The notes under the pieces were generated by a model that did not search any database, had not been told where the DNA came from, and worked only from the letters and a program-made list of their open reading frames with translations. Positions 34,293-46,394 of a stretch of 64,000 nucleotides of DNA are shown here, in pieces (the stretch's first letter is position 1; every line of letters starts with the position of its first letter). Where the stretch lies: positions 49,676,555 through 49,740,554 of the forward strand of contig OX467083.1 of assembly GCA_950106755.1 (NCBI GenBank). The letters are read 5' to 3'. The translations under genes were made by a program, and so were the position numbers. This stretch comes from Climacium dendroides (taxonomy: Eukaryota > Streptophyta > Bryopsida > Hypnales > Climaciaceae).

Positions 34293-37200
34293 ATGTTTGG
34301 TTATGGTGCAGTGTTGGATTTGTTGGGGTCGTTGCCAGTGTTGCAGCGTCTCCCGGGAGCTTCATTTGAGCAGATTGTAAAATTTGCGCAGCTCAGGCAC
34401 TTCGGTATATTCAGTGTTTATCAATCGCAGTACCGAAATTGACATGGAGGATTCGTTTACATGCTCATCATTTGTTTGCGCACTCGTTTCTACTCTGATA
34501 TGATTGATTGTATCCCATACGGAGCTTGTTTATGAATCTGTTGCAGGGGCAGGTGAGTTGATAGTTAAAGAAGGCGAACCGGGTGAAGGATTATATATAA
34601 TCTGGAAGGGCGAGGTATTTTGTATGTCAATTTGTGTATTGTGGCGAGGTTTTGGCTGACTGTGAATTAGAGGATTATAGAAATTCGGAGTTTTCTTGTT
34701 GTTAATATTCAAGACTCTGTTTTCGGAAAATTAAAATTTAGTTTCCAAGCACTGATTGTTTTACTTTTCTGTTGACAGGCTGACCTAATCTTGAAGACAT
34801 CAAACGAGGACGCACAAAAGCACCTATCACCGGGCAATCACTTTGGCCATGGTATGACGTGCATTTGCTCGACTTAAAAAGAAACTGGAAGATTTGTGTA
34901 GACAACTGGAAGTAGTCTGGTGTGACCTTGAGCACAATATTGCAGGCGGCTGAATTCACGGCGTCACACACACTAGTTCGTTATTAGTGCATAAAGCAAT
35001 GTCCTTTTTGCTGACTTTATATCCATTGTGCTTCTAACATGAGTATTGAAGCTTTAGCTAGAGAGAGTAGCTGACTGTCCATTCAATTTCTTAGTTTCTT
35101 TGATGATAATTTTCTTGCAATGACTGCTTGATAAGAATTTATACTGAATGCGCAGTTTTCAAAAGTCTCTTACATTTTTTTGGAAGATGAATTTCACTGT
35201 GTCTGTCACTCTGGTTGGGTTGGCATGCAGCTTCCGTGGCACCAGAGGAGAAACTCCACAAGCATGATATAATTGCTCGCTCCGAGGTATCCATGATCAG
35301 TGAACATGTTTGCTCACTCAGTTACAGAGTTTGTCTTGTCCATGTCATTTGAGCTACTCCGTTGAATGACCTTATTGATTCACAACGCCAGGTTTCGTGT
35401 GTTGTAATCCCACATGAGCAAGCTCCATATTTTTCTCCAGCATCAACATGGAGACATCAACCTGGAGAATTGTCCATTGTGGAACGACTGTTACAACTGG
35501 AATTCATAGAGGTGGGTTTCAGGAATCAATCAGATGACAATACATAATAGTGATAACAATCTACGCGTTGCTTCACTACATCAAAGTCGGGCAAAATACC
35601 CTAAGCCCTAAAACCCTAAACCCTAGCCCTAAAACCCTTCTAATGTAACCCTAGCCCTAAAACCCTTCTAATGTCTTGTTGAAAGTTCCGTGTGCATGCT
35701 GATGACCGGATACACTATTGCATTCAACTTCCAAACTGGCTATACTTCTGTATCCACTAATTATCTTAAACAGTCAGATCTGCTCTCTGTCTAACGTTAA
35801 TGTTTGTGCACATGCCAGGATGACTTGTTTAAAGCCCATTCCATGCTGGAGGCACCCACATTCTGGGGTAACATGTATGGAGGCCGCATGGTGGGCCTGG
35901 TGAGGAATTAATTTAATTTCTCTCCACAGCATTTGATCTTGTTACAGGACATAGACCTGGCTTCCTCTTTTTAGCTTCTCGATCGCATCTATTGAAGCCC
36001 AGAAATGACTTAAAAAGATTCAAATTTGTGCAGGCTTTGGGCGCTGCGTCCAAGACAGTTGATCCTGCCCTCGTTGTCCACAGTCTTCATTCATACTTTG
36101 TCCTCGGTGGGATCTCTTCTTGTACGTTATTTATCTTGTCCTATCTCATTCCATAGTGGTAAACCTAATTTTCCATCACAAAATCAACACATTAAATGCC
36201 CCCAATTTCAGGTCCCAGTAACGAATCTTGGGATCATTGCTTGGAAACAAAAAAAATTGTTGGCATGAGATTGAGGGTTTTCCAATTAAAGTGACTCTTT
36301 TCCGCAGTACCCATTTTTTTCAAGGTGGAGAGGACTCGGAGTGGTCGGACATTTGCGACACGACACGTGCAAGCTACACAGAAAGGCAAAGTATGCTTTG
36401 TCATGTATGCATCTTTTCAGGTAAATCTACTTCACGGGCAATTTCATTCTTGGAGACCCTTTCAATTATTTCTAATGGACACCAGCCTCATGGAATTCCA
36501 GAGCATTATAGCATTATAGCAGAACGTTTTTTGAACCGCTCTCACTAAATTATTTCACAAATTGCAGAGAGCTGAAGATGGGCTTCAACATCAATATCCA
36601 ATGCCAAATACGACTCCTCCCAATGAGGTACATTGTCAGTTCGCAGTGCAAACCGCATTACAGAATCAACTTCTCTCTCAAAAAGCTTACCACAGGTGGA
36701 TAATCAATAATTCTACTGAATGCAAAACATGAATTTTAAGATACCAAATTGCTCATTTGTCTTCTGACTATTTCTTCCGTAACATATCCACTACACCTTT
36801 CATTTTATTTAGTGGGTTCCATGATTTAATGTAACACCATGTAGCATGCCTAGAATAAACGAATTTTTTGTTAACATCCTCGACTTCGGAACCACCATCA
36901 AGAAGCTTTAAACCCAGTAAGAACGTTGAGGACTAAATGATGACTTTCAAGTGAACTGTAAAACAAAGAATGCACCTATTCATCTTGGGATCTGATCATT
37001 TTTGGCTGACTACCTTCGTGATAGGGTCACATCCTTCTAGAATTAGGATTAAGTGAATACTCATGCAAGCAACAAGTGGCGAGTCAAATAGTGATCAACA
37101 TGAGATCCAAAGCTCAGTGAATGGTGTTCATCAACTAGTACCCTAATATGTGGTGTTTGAATTATAATGAAATTGGAAAAAAAGTGAATCATACATGAAG

Positions 37201-39637
37201 TAGAACAAACGGTAATCACTAGTTTAATGTCCAAACATGGGTCATGGTTGCAGCTCCCCACTTACGAAGAACTGCTGGGGCCGGTTTGTAATGACACACA
37301 CCTTCCTGAGTGAGTGTCCTCTGCACATGAGTAAGCTTTGAGTCGTCGTTGCTCTGTTTTCAGACAAGATTTAGTTCAGTATGCAAATATATGAAGGTGT
37401 ATGTTTTGCAGGATTCGTGTTGTCCGTGAGATTTCATCTCTTTTGTTGGAGAGTTCAGAAAGGTCTTCAATACTGAATTAGGGTTTCAGGAACTTTTAGA
37501 CATCACCACAAAAAGAATCCTCTCTAAGGTCTCCCTATAATCAATCGCATACAGAGGCCTCTCCATCATACAGAATATGGTCTTTGTATGATCATTGTGG
37601 CAATATGGAGTCCAGACTCTGAATACTGGGAAAGATCTTTTGAATGTTGTCTAAACGTTCCCGAAATCTTCACTCTTATTTTTACTGAAAAACCTTGTTA
37701 TGACTTTCCAAGTTTTTACATTCGATTGAGTAGTTGGAAGGAGAACTGTTGTTACGTCCATTAAGTAGAATTTAACAACTGAACCTCAATCCAGTATCAA
37801 TCTGAACTTGAGTTGTCACTGCTAGATACATCCGGCTGCCAGCTACTGCATGCTTGAAAATGAGCGAAACATTGGATTTGAGGTATTTCTATCTTAGGAG
37901 TCGACTTACCATGGAACCTCAAGAGCCTCGGTACGTTTGCATGACTACTATGTCTATATCAAACAGGAATTAGGTACAATTTATTTCCAGTACTTAATAA
38001 AATCACTAGTGGGACATCGAATACACAGTACCAGTACCAAGTCTTATCAAACAAGCAAACTGATAGAACAGGATATGTAGTAAACTCACCCAGTATCATC
38101 TGCAAGCATTCCATGGCCCACGGCTGCCAAGTGTCTTCAGCAAGTGCCTGACTGAGGACTTGATGGACTTTGATTCTCCTGCAGACAAAGATTATGGGTG
38201 CGAACAAACGGAAAACTAGGCGATGATGAAGCCCTCCACAGGTACATTGAGTCTTGGGAAATAGCAAGGGATCAAAACCAGCACGCATCTGCGTATGAAA
38301 GAGTAATTCTTTTGAGGTGGATAATTGGAATCAGTGTTGTCCTGATATAAGAAAATCAGTTTACTAAGTGGGATGAGTCAATCAGATGTGCAGCAGGTTA
38401 CGCTTTTGATTGGTCGTTTCTGGAGACTGCAATGATGCCCCACACCAGGGTGGTGAACACACATCCAGTCGTCGGTACCAGCATCGATCACTCGTAATGC
38501 CCTTAAACTTAGAAACTTGAAACTTATTTCTTTCAGTGTTGCCTGTCTGTCTGTAGAACGGTATCTTCATTGACATTCAGCTTTGGCTTTGACATGGTGC
38601 AGGATATGGTTTCACCGACCCTTTCGAGTCGACGATTATCTTCTTTTTGTGGTATGTGCATTACGTTTCATTTCTCTGATATGTGTTCACTTTCATATGG
38701 CACTAAATAGCCTACCTATGCTTATTCATTGTGTCCTTCCATTAAGGTAGGGAATTGCAAAATCGCCAGGGACTGCTTGATCCAATGGTCAGCTGGTGTT
38801 TGTCCTTTTAATCAACATGTACCTACTGTCAAGAAATGCTTTTAGAACATCTGCCACTAAAAATTCACCCTTAAAACTTCATAAGGTGTTCACGTAATGC
38901 ATAATGCATTCTTTGGTGCTTGGGAATCCTTAATTTTTCCATTTTGCAAACAAGGACATACAAAAATGAAATCAATTTAATTGCAGGAACTCTGCTCAAA
39001 AACGAAAGTGGCAGTTTTGGATGTCCCTGACTTTGATAGTGTGGTTCTTTGCCTATACACAATCTCGGTCACTGCAAACAGAGGGAATTCGTCCCATAAC
39101 TTATGAAGAATATCTAAAAGCTTGTGAAACTGTCTTGAGTTACTGAAAACCCTGTTCAGTCTAGGCATCTGTAATCTACAACCTGGTGACAATAGCAGTT
39201 TAACTTTGAACTACTTTATTTTTGTGATATGGAGATTATGGCACAGAGTCGAGAGTCGAACTTCTCGATTTTACCGTTTTTGGTTTTCTAATCTATCAGA
39301 AGCTAAAAAACTTGTACGGATGTGCCTATTAATTGATGCAGACGGAGAGCCACCGTGCATGCAATTCACGTGCTCTGTGCTTGGGTCGAGTGTATACTCA
39401 AAGTGGTGAGGTACATCGTGTTCTCACTGCTTAACCCTCAGTCTTGTATTGATTTTTTTTTGGACTTACTGTACTGATTTCAGAAATTTGAAACGTGAAT
39501 TATGTAAAACCCATGCTTCAATCCATGATATTTGATATGTATTATGAGTGCAGCTGGTGGCGTCACTAGCTCAAGAAGGAATCATTCGAGTACTTCCGAC
39601 ACCACCAAAAGAAAACGTTCTCCATGCCAAGCTCTAG
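34293..39637 (+). CDS. ACH2: Peroxisomal acyl-CoA thioesterase II with N-terminal cNMP-binding-like domain, 17 exons
   Basis: Hydrolyses fatty acyl-CoA; the plant family joins a cyclic-nucleotide-binding-like domain to a TesB double hotdog. Exons: 34293-34404, 34547-34614, 34779-34851, 35231-35286, 35392-35511, 35819-35899, 36034-36121, 36308-36420, 36568-36627, 37254-37309, 37412-37462, 37826-37930, 38185-38241, 38386-38493, 38603-38651, 39342-39410, 39554-39637. All phases agree, giving 449 aa. LGSLPVLQRLPGASF and ELIVKEGEPGEGLYIIWKGE form the N-terminal domain. GGRMVGLALGAASKTVDPA, SGRTFATRHVQATQKG, GTSIDHSIWFHRPF (catalytic Asp near 381) and LVASLAQEGIIR (Gln near 429) are TesB blocks. 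The third TesB catalytic residue (Thr in E. coli) is not obvious; His seems to stand there. The C-terminus AKL is a peroxisomal PTS1 signal. The start codon is the weakest point; a further upstream exon is possible. Confidence 0.9.
35590..35672. repeat. Telomere-like CCCTAAA repeats in an intron
   Basis: Several degenerate CCCTAAA/CCCTAG units in the intron between 35511 and 35819, ending in a tandem pair of about 28 bp (ACCCTAGCCCTAAAACCC then TTCTAATGT). They match the plant telomere motif but are short and imperfect. Confidence 0.6.
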
Positions 39638-41396
39638 AAACATAATGTGGTTTCCTAGGCTCAAAATTGAGACTCCATGCATGGTATTACCGGAATGGAC
39701 ATGGGCATACCTGAGCTTCAAATCTAGACTCTTAAGACAAATTTCCATCCTGATCGGAATCACAAATGAATTTTCAAGTTTTTCAGTCGGATATGCCATT
39801 GCCAAGTTCCACCATGCTTTCACATCTACATGCGTAGGGAGAAACTACATTTTAGGATAGCTTTGCCTTGTTGACAAACAAAAAGGAATAGAAAGCTTCA
39901 AGTCCAATGTTGAAAATAGTTTTACAGAAATCTTTGGGTTTGGGGTAATTTACATCTTAGGAAAATTATCTTTAACCCTAAACTTGTCTCTCCAGAAATT
40001 TTGTTGATCAATAGTTTTGATTTTCTTCTTCCAACTATTGCACACTTCCATGTAGAATTCTTATTTTCTTAAGTCTTTTATGAAAGATTTGATTGATTCT
40101 AGGTGCATGGAAATCCAAGTTAATGCACCAAAGAATCTTGGTATTTGTCCTTATCGTATTAGTTTGGTTTCACAAAATCTAAAAGTGAAGAAGTTTCCAA
40201 CTTAATCCTTAAAGGATAAACTAGTGACCATGAAAATCATCCATTTTGGTATTGTGTGAATCATTGGTTTAAAAAAATTCAAAAGAACTCATTGGAAGTT
40301 AAACTAATGTACAAGACTTCCCTTTTTCACATGAAATTTGGAAGATGAATAGTTGCACTTCTATCCCACATGAAAAGATTCTTTGTCATTTATTAGACAA
40401 AAAATGGCCACAACATTGTTTATGGATTAATGGACAAAAATATGCAACACCTTTTTTAAACATGAAATTCTTCCAATCAACATATATTGCAATGTAGTCC
40501 AATGTTTTGCTTTTTGATCTTGTTGAGGTGATTGTTCCTTCCTTGATCGACTTTACATACAATATAATACAAACATATACACAAAATCTATGATTGTTCT
40601 TCCATTTCTCGCAAATAAATCCTCCACCAAATCATTGGGCCATCACAAAGGTAATGAATTGGGGCCATCACATGAATTGATTTTTCTTTTAGAATAAGTA
40701 TAGTATAATTCCACTAAATTTCACAATATCACTTAAATTGATTTTTCTTTTAAAATATATAGTAGAACTAGTCATTGGATTGAAGAAAAAATTGAGTTGC
40801 TTATAATTTTTTCATAGAATAGAAAATTTTCAATCTCAATGGTAAGGAAGATTAAAAATTCCAACCCCTATCAAATGGTGTTTTCTTTTAAATAATGAAT
40901 ATCAAGATAAAAAAATAAACTTCATATATTGATTACAATAGGAAAGATCTTATATGCCCACATGTTAAAATAAAGACCTCATATTATTTACTTCACTCAT
41001 CAAAATAATTAGAACCAATCCAAGGTTTTTGTTTACACATAATTCTATCCAACCATATCTACACAAAAACATACTAAAAAAATTCATTTGTCTAATCTTA
41101 ATTCATGAACAAAAAAACTTATGACTATCATACTATTAAAATCACAAGGTCTTCCGTAATATCACAAATGCTACTATTAATACTAGGAGCTCATGCTTGC
41201 TTTGCTACACATTCATTGTATCACATATTAGTAAAAATTTGATATATTTGAATAGAATGCATGATAATGATTTCAATAAGTCTTTAAAATAATTATTTTA
41301 ATTATTTTATTAAAAAAATTCCAATCATACATACATAGAAATCATATTTTCACACAATGTGATACTACTGAATTAGAGTAGCAGTTCACATTCACC
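39638..41396. other. AT-rich intergenic region
   Basis: 3' flank of the thioesterase gene, then AT-rich sequence up to the hAT insertion point. No gene or clear repeat was recognised. Confidence 0.5.
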
Positions 41397-41700
41397 CAGG
41401 GTTGTCTCGGACGTACGTCCATCACGAAATCGCGTCCAAAATCCGGACGTCCGGACGTCCGTCGTCCAAGCGTCATGGACGCGGCCGGACTGTGGTCGGT
41501 CGGCGTCCAGCGGTTGGTCGGACGGTCATGGGAGCGGTCGGGCATGACGTCGCAGCGGTCGGGCGGACCGCCAGTCCGCAGGTTCGGGAGCGGACGGACC
41601 ATCCGATCGAATGCTGTTCGCAGGTTCGGGATAGGTTCGCGTCATCCGGGGTAGATTCGGGAAGACAAGTTTTAGGTTTGGGCGCGGACGGCTATATGAG
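41397..41700 (+). promoter_or_regulatory. Left subterminal GC-rich repeat region and promoter of the RING gene
   Basis: Short repeats of GGACGTCC near the end, then CGGTCGG/GGTCGGACGG-type words up to about 41610 and GTTCGGGA words after that. A TATATGAG box at 41693 lies about 210 bp before the ATG at 41902. Confidence 0.6.
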
Positions 41701-41901
41701 GGGACGGCCAAGGCATTTTTCCTCACTTCAACTCTCCTCCTTGGGAAACAACACCACATCAGATGTGCTACTATTGCCTCACCGCGCCAGTTGCTCCTAT
41801 GTGGTAGAGAGTTGGGGTCATACATCTTTGATTACACCGGAGGGGTTTTGAATCGGTCATTTACACACGGTTGAAGAGAAGAATCAAGGCATCAAGTAGC
41901 T

Positions 41902-44900
41902 ATGGAAGAAAAGGGCGGCATTAAAGGTGAAAGCAGCAAGAGATCGAAACAAAAAGGAGCTCGTCACGAGCTCCGTCTTGACATTTTAAAGGATGAGAAC
42001 ATTTTAGCAGAGCCTGAGTGGGAGAAGGTGGTCGATGAATATTGGACTTCCAAGTTGTGCAAGAAATATGTGAAGATGTATCACATTGGGAAGTTGTGGC
42101 CTGAAGAATTACATGTTGGTCATACTCGGGAGTTTTCTTTTAAACCCGCAAGTTGTCTCAGCCCTCATTTTGTCCATCGTTCCGTAGAGGTGTGGCGGGC
42201 TCTCTTTGGGGACAAATTGATGAGCAAGGGTAGAATTAACTACACCATAGCAAGCATGGTGTATACATAATTGAAGTTGGCTCGCAAGGTGGATTGGAGT
42301 ATGTACCCCGGGACAGTAGAAACACCGCTTGTGCTTCCTGATGGCCAGAAAGATATTCCCAATACGTTTGTTTCAAAGGGACAAGTCCTTCAAATGGTTG
42401 AAGGCAATGCTACTCTACAGCACAACACAGAAGAAAAACGTGTTTCTATTCAAAACGAAGTGCAAAACATGAAAGACAAAGGGGAAAACAAGGAGGAGCG
42501 CCCCCTTGAAAGTAGCAAAATGAATGCCACATCAGCGGATCTTACGAATCAATCTGACATTTCACTTCAACCCGAAGTGGAAAATACAGAAGGTAATGGA
42601 GGAGGAAGTATGACGCTAGAACCAGATACCGTATGTAATACTACAAAAGCTTTAGCGTCTTCTTCGAAGGGTGTGGAACGAGTCGTGCTTGACACTCTAC
42701 CGATGTTTCTGAGCCCTTTACCAATTGCATCAAGCGCGAAGGGAGAATCTGGTATTTTCAAGGTGCCATCTCATCCATCAAAACAAGGATCAACGTTGAA
42801 GACATTGGAGTGCAAAGAAGAAGTTCCCTCAGAAGAGATGGACAAGGCAATTGCTAGAATCACTCGTCTTCTAGACAGTGATGCCCTTATGGACATCAGT
42901 ACCAGGACTACAGATGAAGAAATTAACAGAAGTCTAAGTCCAGTTTGGAGTCCAATGCATGAAGTGCCACCTTCCCAAAACATGAATGATGAGAACCTAC
43001 AGAAGGCTGAAATGGACTCTCGGGAACCGGGCGTTCTTAACAATGGCGAAGAGACCCCAAAGACGGAGGAGAATCCAATCCTAACGTTCTTGGGTTCAGA
43101 GGATCTAAAGACTTTATCGATGATGCCTCCGCTACAAGAAATAGAGCACTTACTACAATGTTCTCTTAAATGGAAGACTTTTGAAATTCAAGAAGTTCAT
43201 CCTTCTGCAAATGAAGAGGGTACAACAAACGAAGGAGGCACGATAGATGAAGGGCAAACCTCAACCCCGTACAACCGAGTATGGAAGTTCGGTGAACTGT
43301 TCAAGATTGCCTACTCTCTATCATGTATAGCTAAACTTGTAGCTGTTATGACACCTGCCCTCACACAAATAGCTGAAGAATTTATGAGCATGACACCAGA
43401 GATACTGGAGGGTGCCGTGGCCTTCAGAAAATTCATTGAATTTGCAGATAAGCTCCAAGAAGAGAAGGTGGAAAATCTCAAGGCTGTGGTTGAGCTTCAA
43501 ACACAAAACGAGGAGCTCATGAAGGTCAATTATGACAAAGAAGATCATGATCGCCTGAAGGTCAAGTTCGACAAATTGGATAAGCATTGCTCTATGGTGT
43601 TCTGGGATAAAGACCATGAAGACTTGAGAGATATGTGTTTTAGTCTTCAAAAAGAAGTTGAGACTTTAAAGCTCTCGAATGGGACGTTGGAGTCCCAAAA
43701 CCAGAAGTTGGTTTTGCAATTGAAGACATGTGAGGACAATTTACAATGGCATCGGGAGATGTTGAAGACATTACAAAACAACAAGTCATCTGAACATTGC
43801 AAGGACGGAGCAAGCCTCTTGGAGGCAAGTCAACCAACTCAAGAAAGCGATCAATTTTCGCTTCCTCTTGACAAGGGCAAAGTTGTGGACGAGACTGTAG
43901 AAGTCGTTATGGCCATTGAGAGCCCTAAAGTTGTGCCTCCACTCTCATTAGAAGTTGCTTGCACGCAAACGGTGAATCATGAAGTCCAAGAATTAAGGCA
44001 ACAATTGGACTTGGCAATTCAAGCAAAGAATGACGCGGAGTCTTCACTGCGGAGAATGGAACACATACAAATACTATACGATATCCTTCCAATGAAGACC
44101 GGGGATCTACAGTGGGTGCTGTGGGCAAGGCACCTACAACAACAATCCGGTTTATGCTCTCAACTCATGAGGGGGCTCTTGAAGTATGCAATGCAGTCGG
44201 ACGAATCGTTGAGCAACGTGCAGTCTTCTCACCTGCGTTTGAAAGAGAAGTTCGACGCAGAATTAAAGGATCCCGAAGTGTGCATTATAGTTTGGAGAAA
44301 CATGGATAGAATGTTCGAGCGGTTGAATCACGGGAGAACCTATGAATCAGACAACATCAATTGGGCGTTGGAAGCGGAAGAAGGATGGGTTCCTCACAAC
44401 ACATTGTCTGCTCATATTGTTCAACATGAGAAGCAGCTTATACCTGGAAGTGATCCCAATGTTCCTTTGATGAAGGAAAAGTGTTCTCTTTGCCAATATC
44501 GTTTTGGGCCTGAAGGAGGTCTAACTTTGGGTCAATGTGGCCACTCTTTTCATATTCTTTGCATCCAAAGAGCAGCACAATATTCCGCCCGTTGCCCCAA
44601 CTGTCGTACTCCTTTGAATGCAAGGTTTTATGAAATGCTAGGAATATTGCATTCTATGGCATCAGGTCATGAATTCAACTGGTGGAACCTTCCACTAGAC
44701 CAAGCGCCACACAAATTCCAAAATCATTTGCATTGGGGAAAACCAATGGTATGGCTACCAAACGAAGGGATGCATTCATTATACATGGATCCTCAAGACA
44801 AGGATGAGTACTTCTGGATGACGCGGGACTTGGAAGTGGAATTGCGTGCCTTCGGGATCCCGGATAACGATGCAAGAGAAATGTTTTGTCGTAGCATGGG

Positions 44901-45549
44901 GGGGCACTAGAGCACGCAACACCAAAAATTCTTCCGATTTCCTGATAAGGAATGGAAGAAAGAAGGGCCAAATGACCCTTTTGTAGAAGTGGAGTCTGAT
45001 CCTAGAGTCACAAAGCAGTACGAGGGGTACAATTTCGATTTGGTCGGGCAGGCCCGCATCTTAGCGAAGTTGGAAGAAGCAGCTAAGGTTCGTTGCATGT
45101 TGGACTTGAACACGAAAGCAATGACAGGGCATAAGATGGAAGAGATTGCTCGGGCTTTCAATAAACGGATGGATGATATTATCACCAAGTGGAGGAAGTA
45201 TCTAGGGGGCGAACCTCCAATAGCTGATAAAGGTGTACCAGCTTGGTATTACGTGCAGAGCGAAGATAAAGTCATCCAGTACCTCGAAGACTTAGTAGAT
45301 GCCGCTCTGAGGACTTTAAACGCCCATGAAGTGGAGTTGTCTCCGAAGCGGAGGAATAAACGGAGAGTTGAAGAAGAGGATGACCACTCTCCAGAAACTA
45401 AAAGACTATTTGAGAGGGTTGACATGGAAGTACAAACTAGAGAAGGACCCAGTGGTGGTGAGGCGATACCTCGTCGCAAAAGCAGAAGACTCATGGCGAA
45501 GGAGGGGACATCTCGTGCTGCAGAAGAACATAGTAGTACTGAAAACTAA
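41902..45549 (+). pseudogene. Cargo gene 1: BED-like/coiled-coil/RING-H2 protein, one frame with two stops
   Basis: A single frame of about 1,215 codons is broken only by TAA at 42268-42270 and TAG at 44908-44910. The N-terminal 125 residues contain CKKYVKMYHIGKLWPEEL, closely related to the zinc-finger block of cargo gene 3 (53625-54821), and INYTIASMVYT before the first stop. A long Glu/Ser/Thr-rich linker follows, then coiled coil (about codons 495-650 of the frame). Next comes a RING-H2 finger near codons 860-900: CSLC, then CGHSFHILC, then CPNC, the C3H2C3 spacing of E3 ubiquitin ligases. The part after TAG is basic/acidic and unrecognised. Both stops are one C-to-T change from Gln codons. 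It is either recently inactivated or read in pieces; the largest uninterrupted piece (42271-44910) still encodes the RING finger. Confidence 0.75.
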
Positions 45550-45920
45550 TAGGGAAATGTTTCGTTTCCTACTCTACATCTATTATATTAGTACTAGTAG
45601 AAAATAAATAGCTTGTGGGGATTTTAATTAGTAGTTTTCTCTACCAAAAATTATTGTACTTAGGCTATCGTGTTCATCATAGCTTCTTCATAATGTACAT
45701 CGAATCATAGGTGTATGCCACAAAAGTATGTTTTGATTTCCTTCACTTTACATGTATATCTATATATACATATTTTGTATTCTCTCTCTTTCTTTATATA
45801 TATAGTTTTTTTTTGGCATATAAATTGAAGAATATGTCTATTTTTTCATTTATTTATTTATTTCATTGTTTGAATTCAATTCAATATGTTCTATTTCAGA
45901 CTCAATGTTATGCCTCATTT
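45550..45920. other. AT-rich spacer between cargo gene 1 and the transposase array
   Basis: Downstream flank of cargo gene 1, with TATA-type simple repeats around 45755-45810. No gene. Confidence 0.5.
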
Positions 45921-45924
45921 GCTT

Positions 45925-46135
45925 GCTCGGCCCTTTGGGGTCGGTCGGCCCTGTGGGGTCGGTCGGCCCTTTGAGGTCGGCCGGCCTGTAGGGTCGGTCG
46001 GCCCCGTCCGCCCAGACCGCGCGGTCAGCGTCGTCCGCTGATTTCTCACGACCGTTGTACTCAGCCTACGGACTGTGCAACGGTCAATTCTTATTTATGA
46101 AGCAAAGTGCGGACTGGGCAGAGTATAAGAGCAAG
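45925..46135 (+). promoter_or_regulatory. CGGTCGG array and promoter of the hAT transposase
   Basis: Four to five units of about 17-18 bp based on TCGGTCGGCCCTNTGGGG (45928-46010), then CCGTCCGC and CGGTCA words. A TATAAGA box at 46124 lies about 270 bp before the ATG at 46395. The array resembles those before the other genes of the element. Confidence 0.6.
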
Positions 46136-46394
46136 GTTCAGGTCATTTGCAAGCACTCCTGAGAAGCTGAACGCTAAGATTCCCAAGGGCTACGAGCTGC
46201 AAATTGAAAAATTTGTATCCGTTGCTTGGTAATGTATAGTTCAGTGGACAGGGGGGCTTTGGTTTACAAGGCTTCATACACAAATTTTTTTTCGTACATG
46301 TGATTGGGTGCAGGAATGAACGTACTATGCGTTTGAAATCGAAGGCCGATATTTGAAGTTTCAAATTGGATCCGCAAGCTATTCATTTTTAAAA

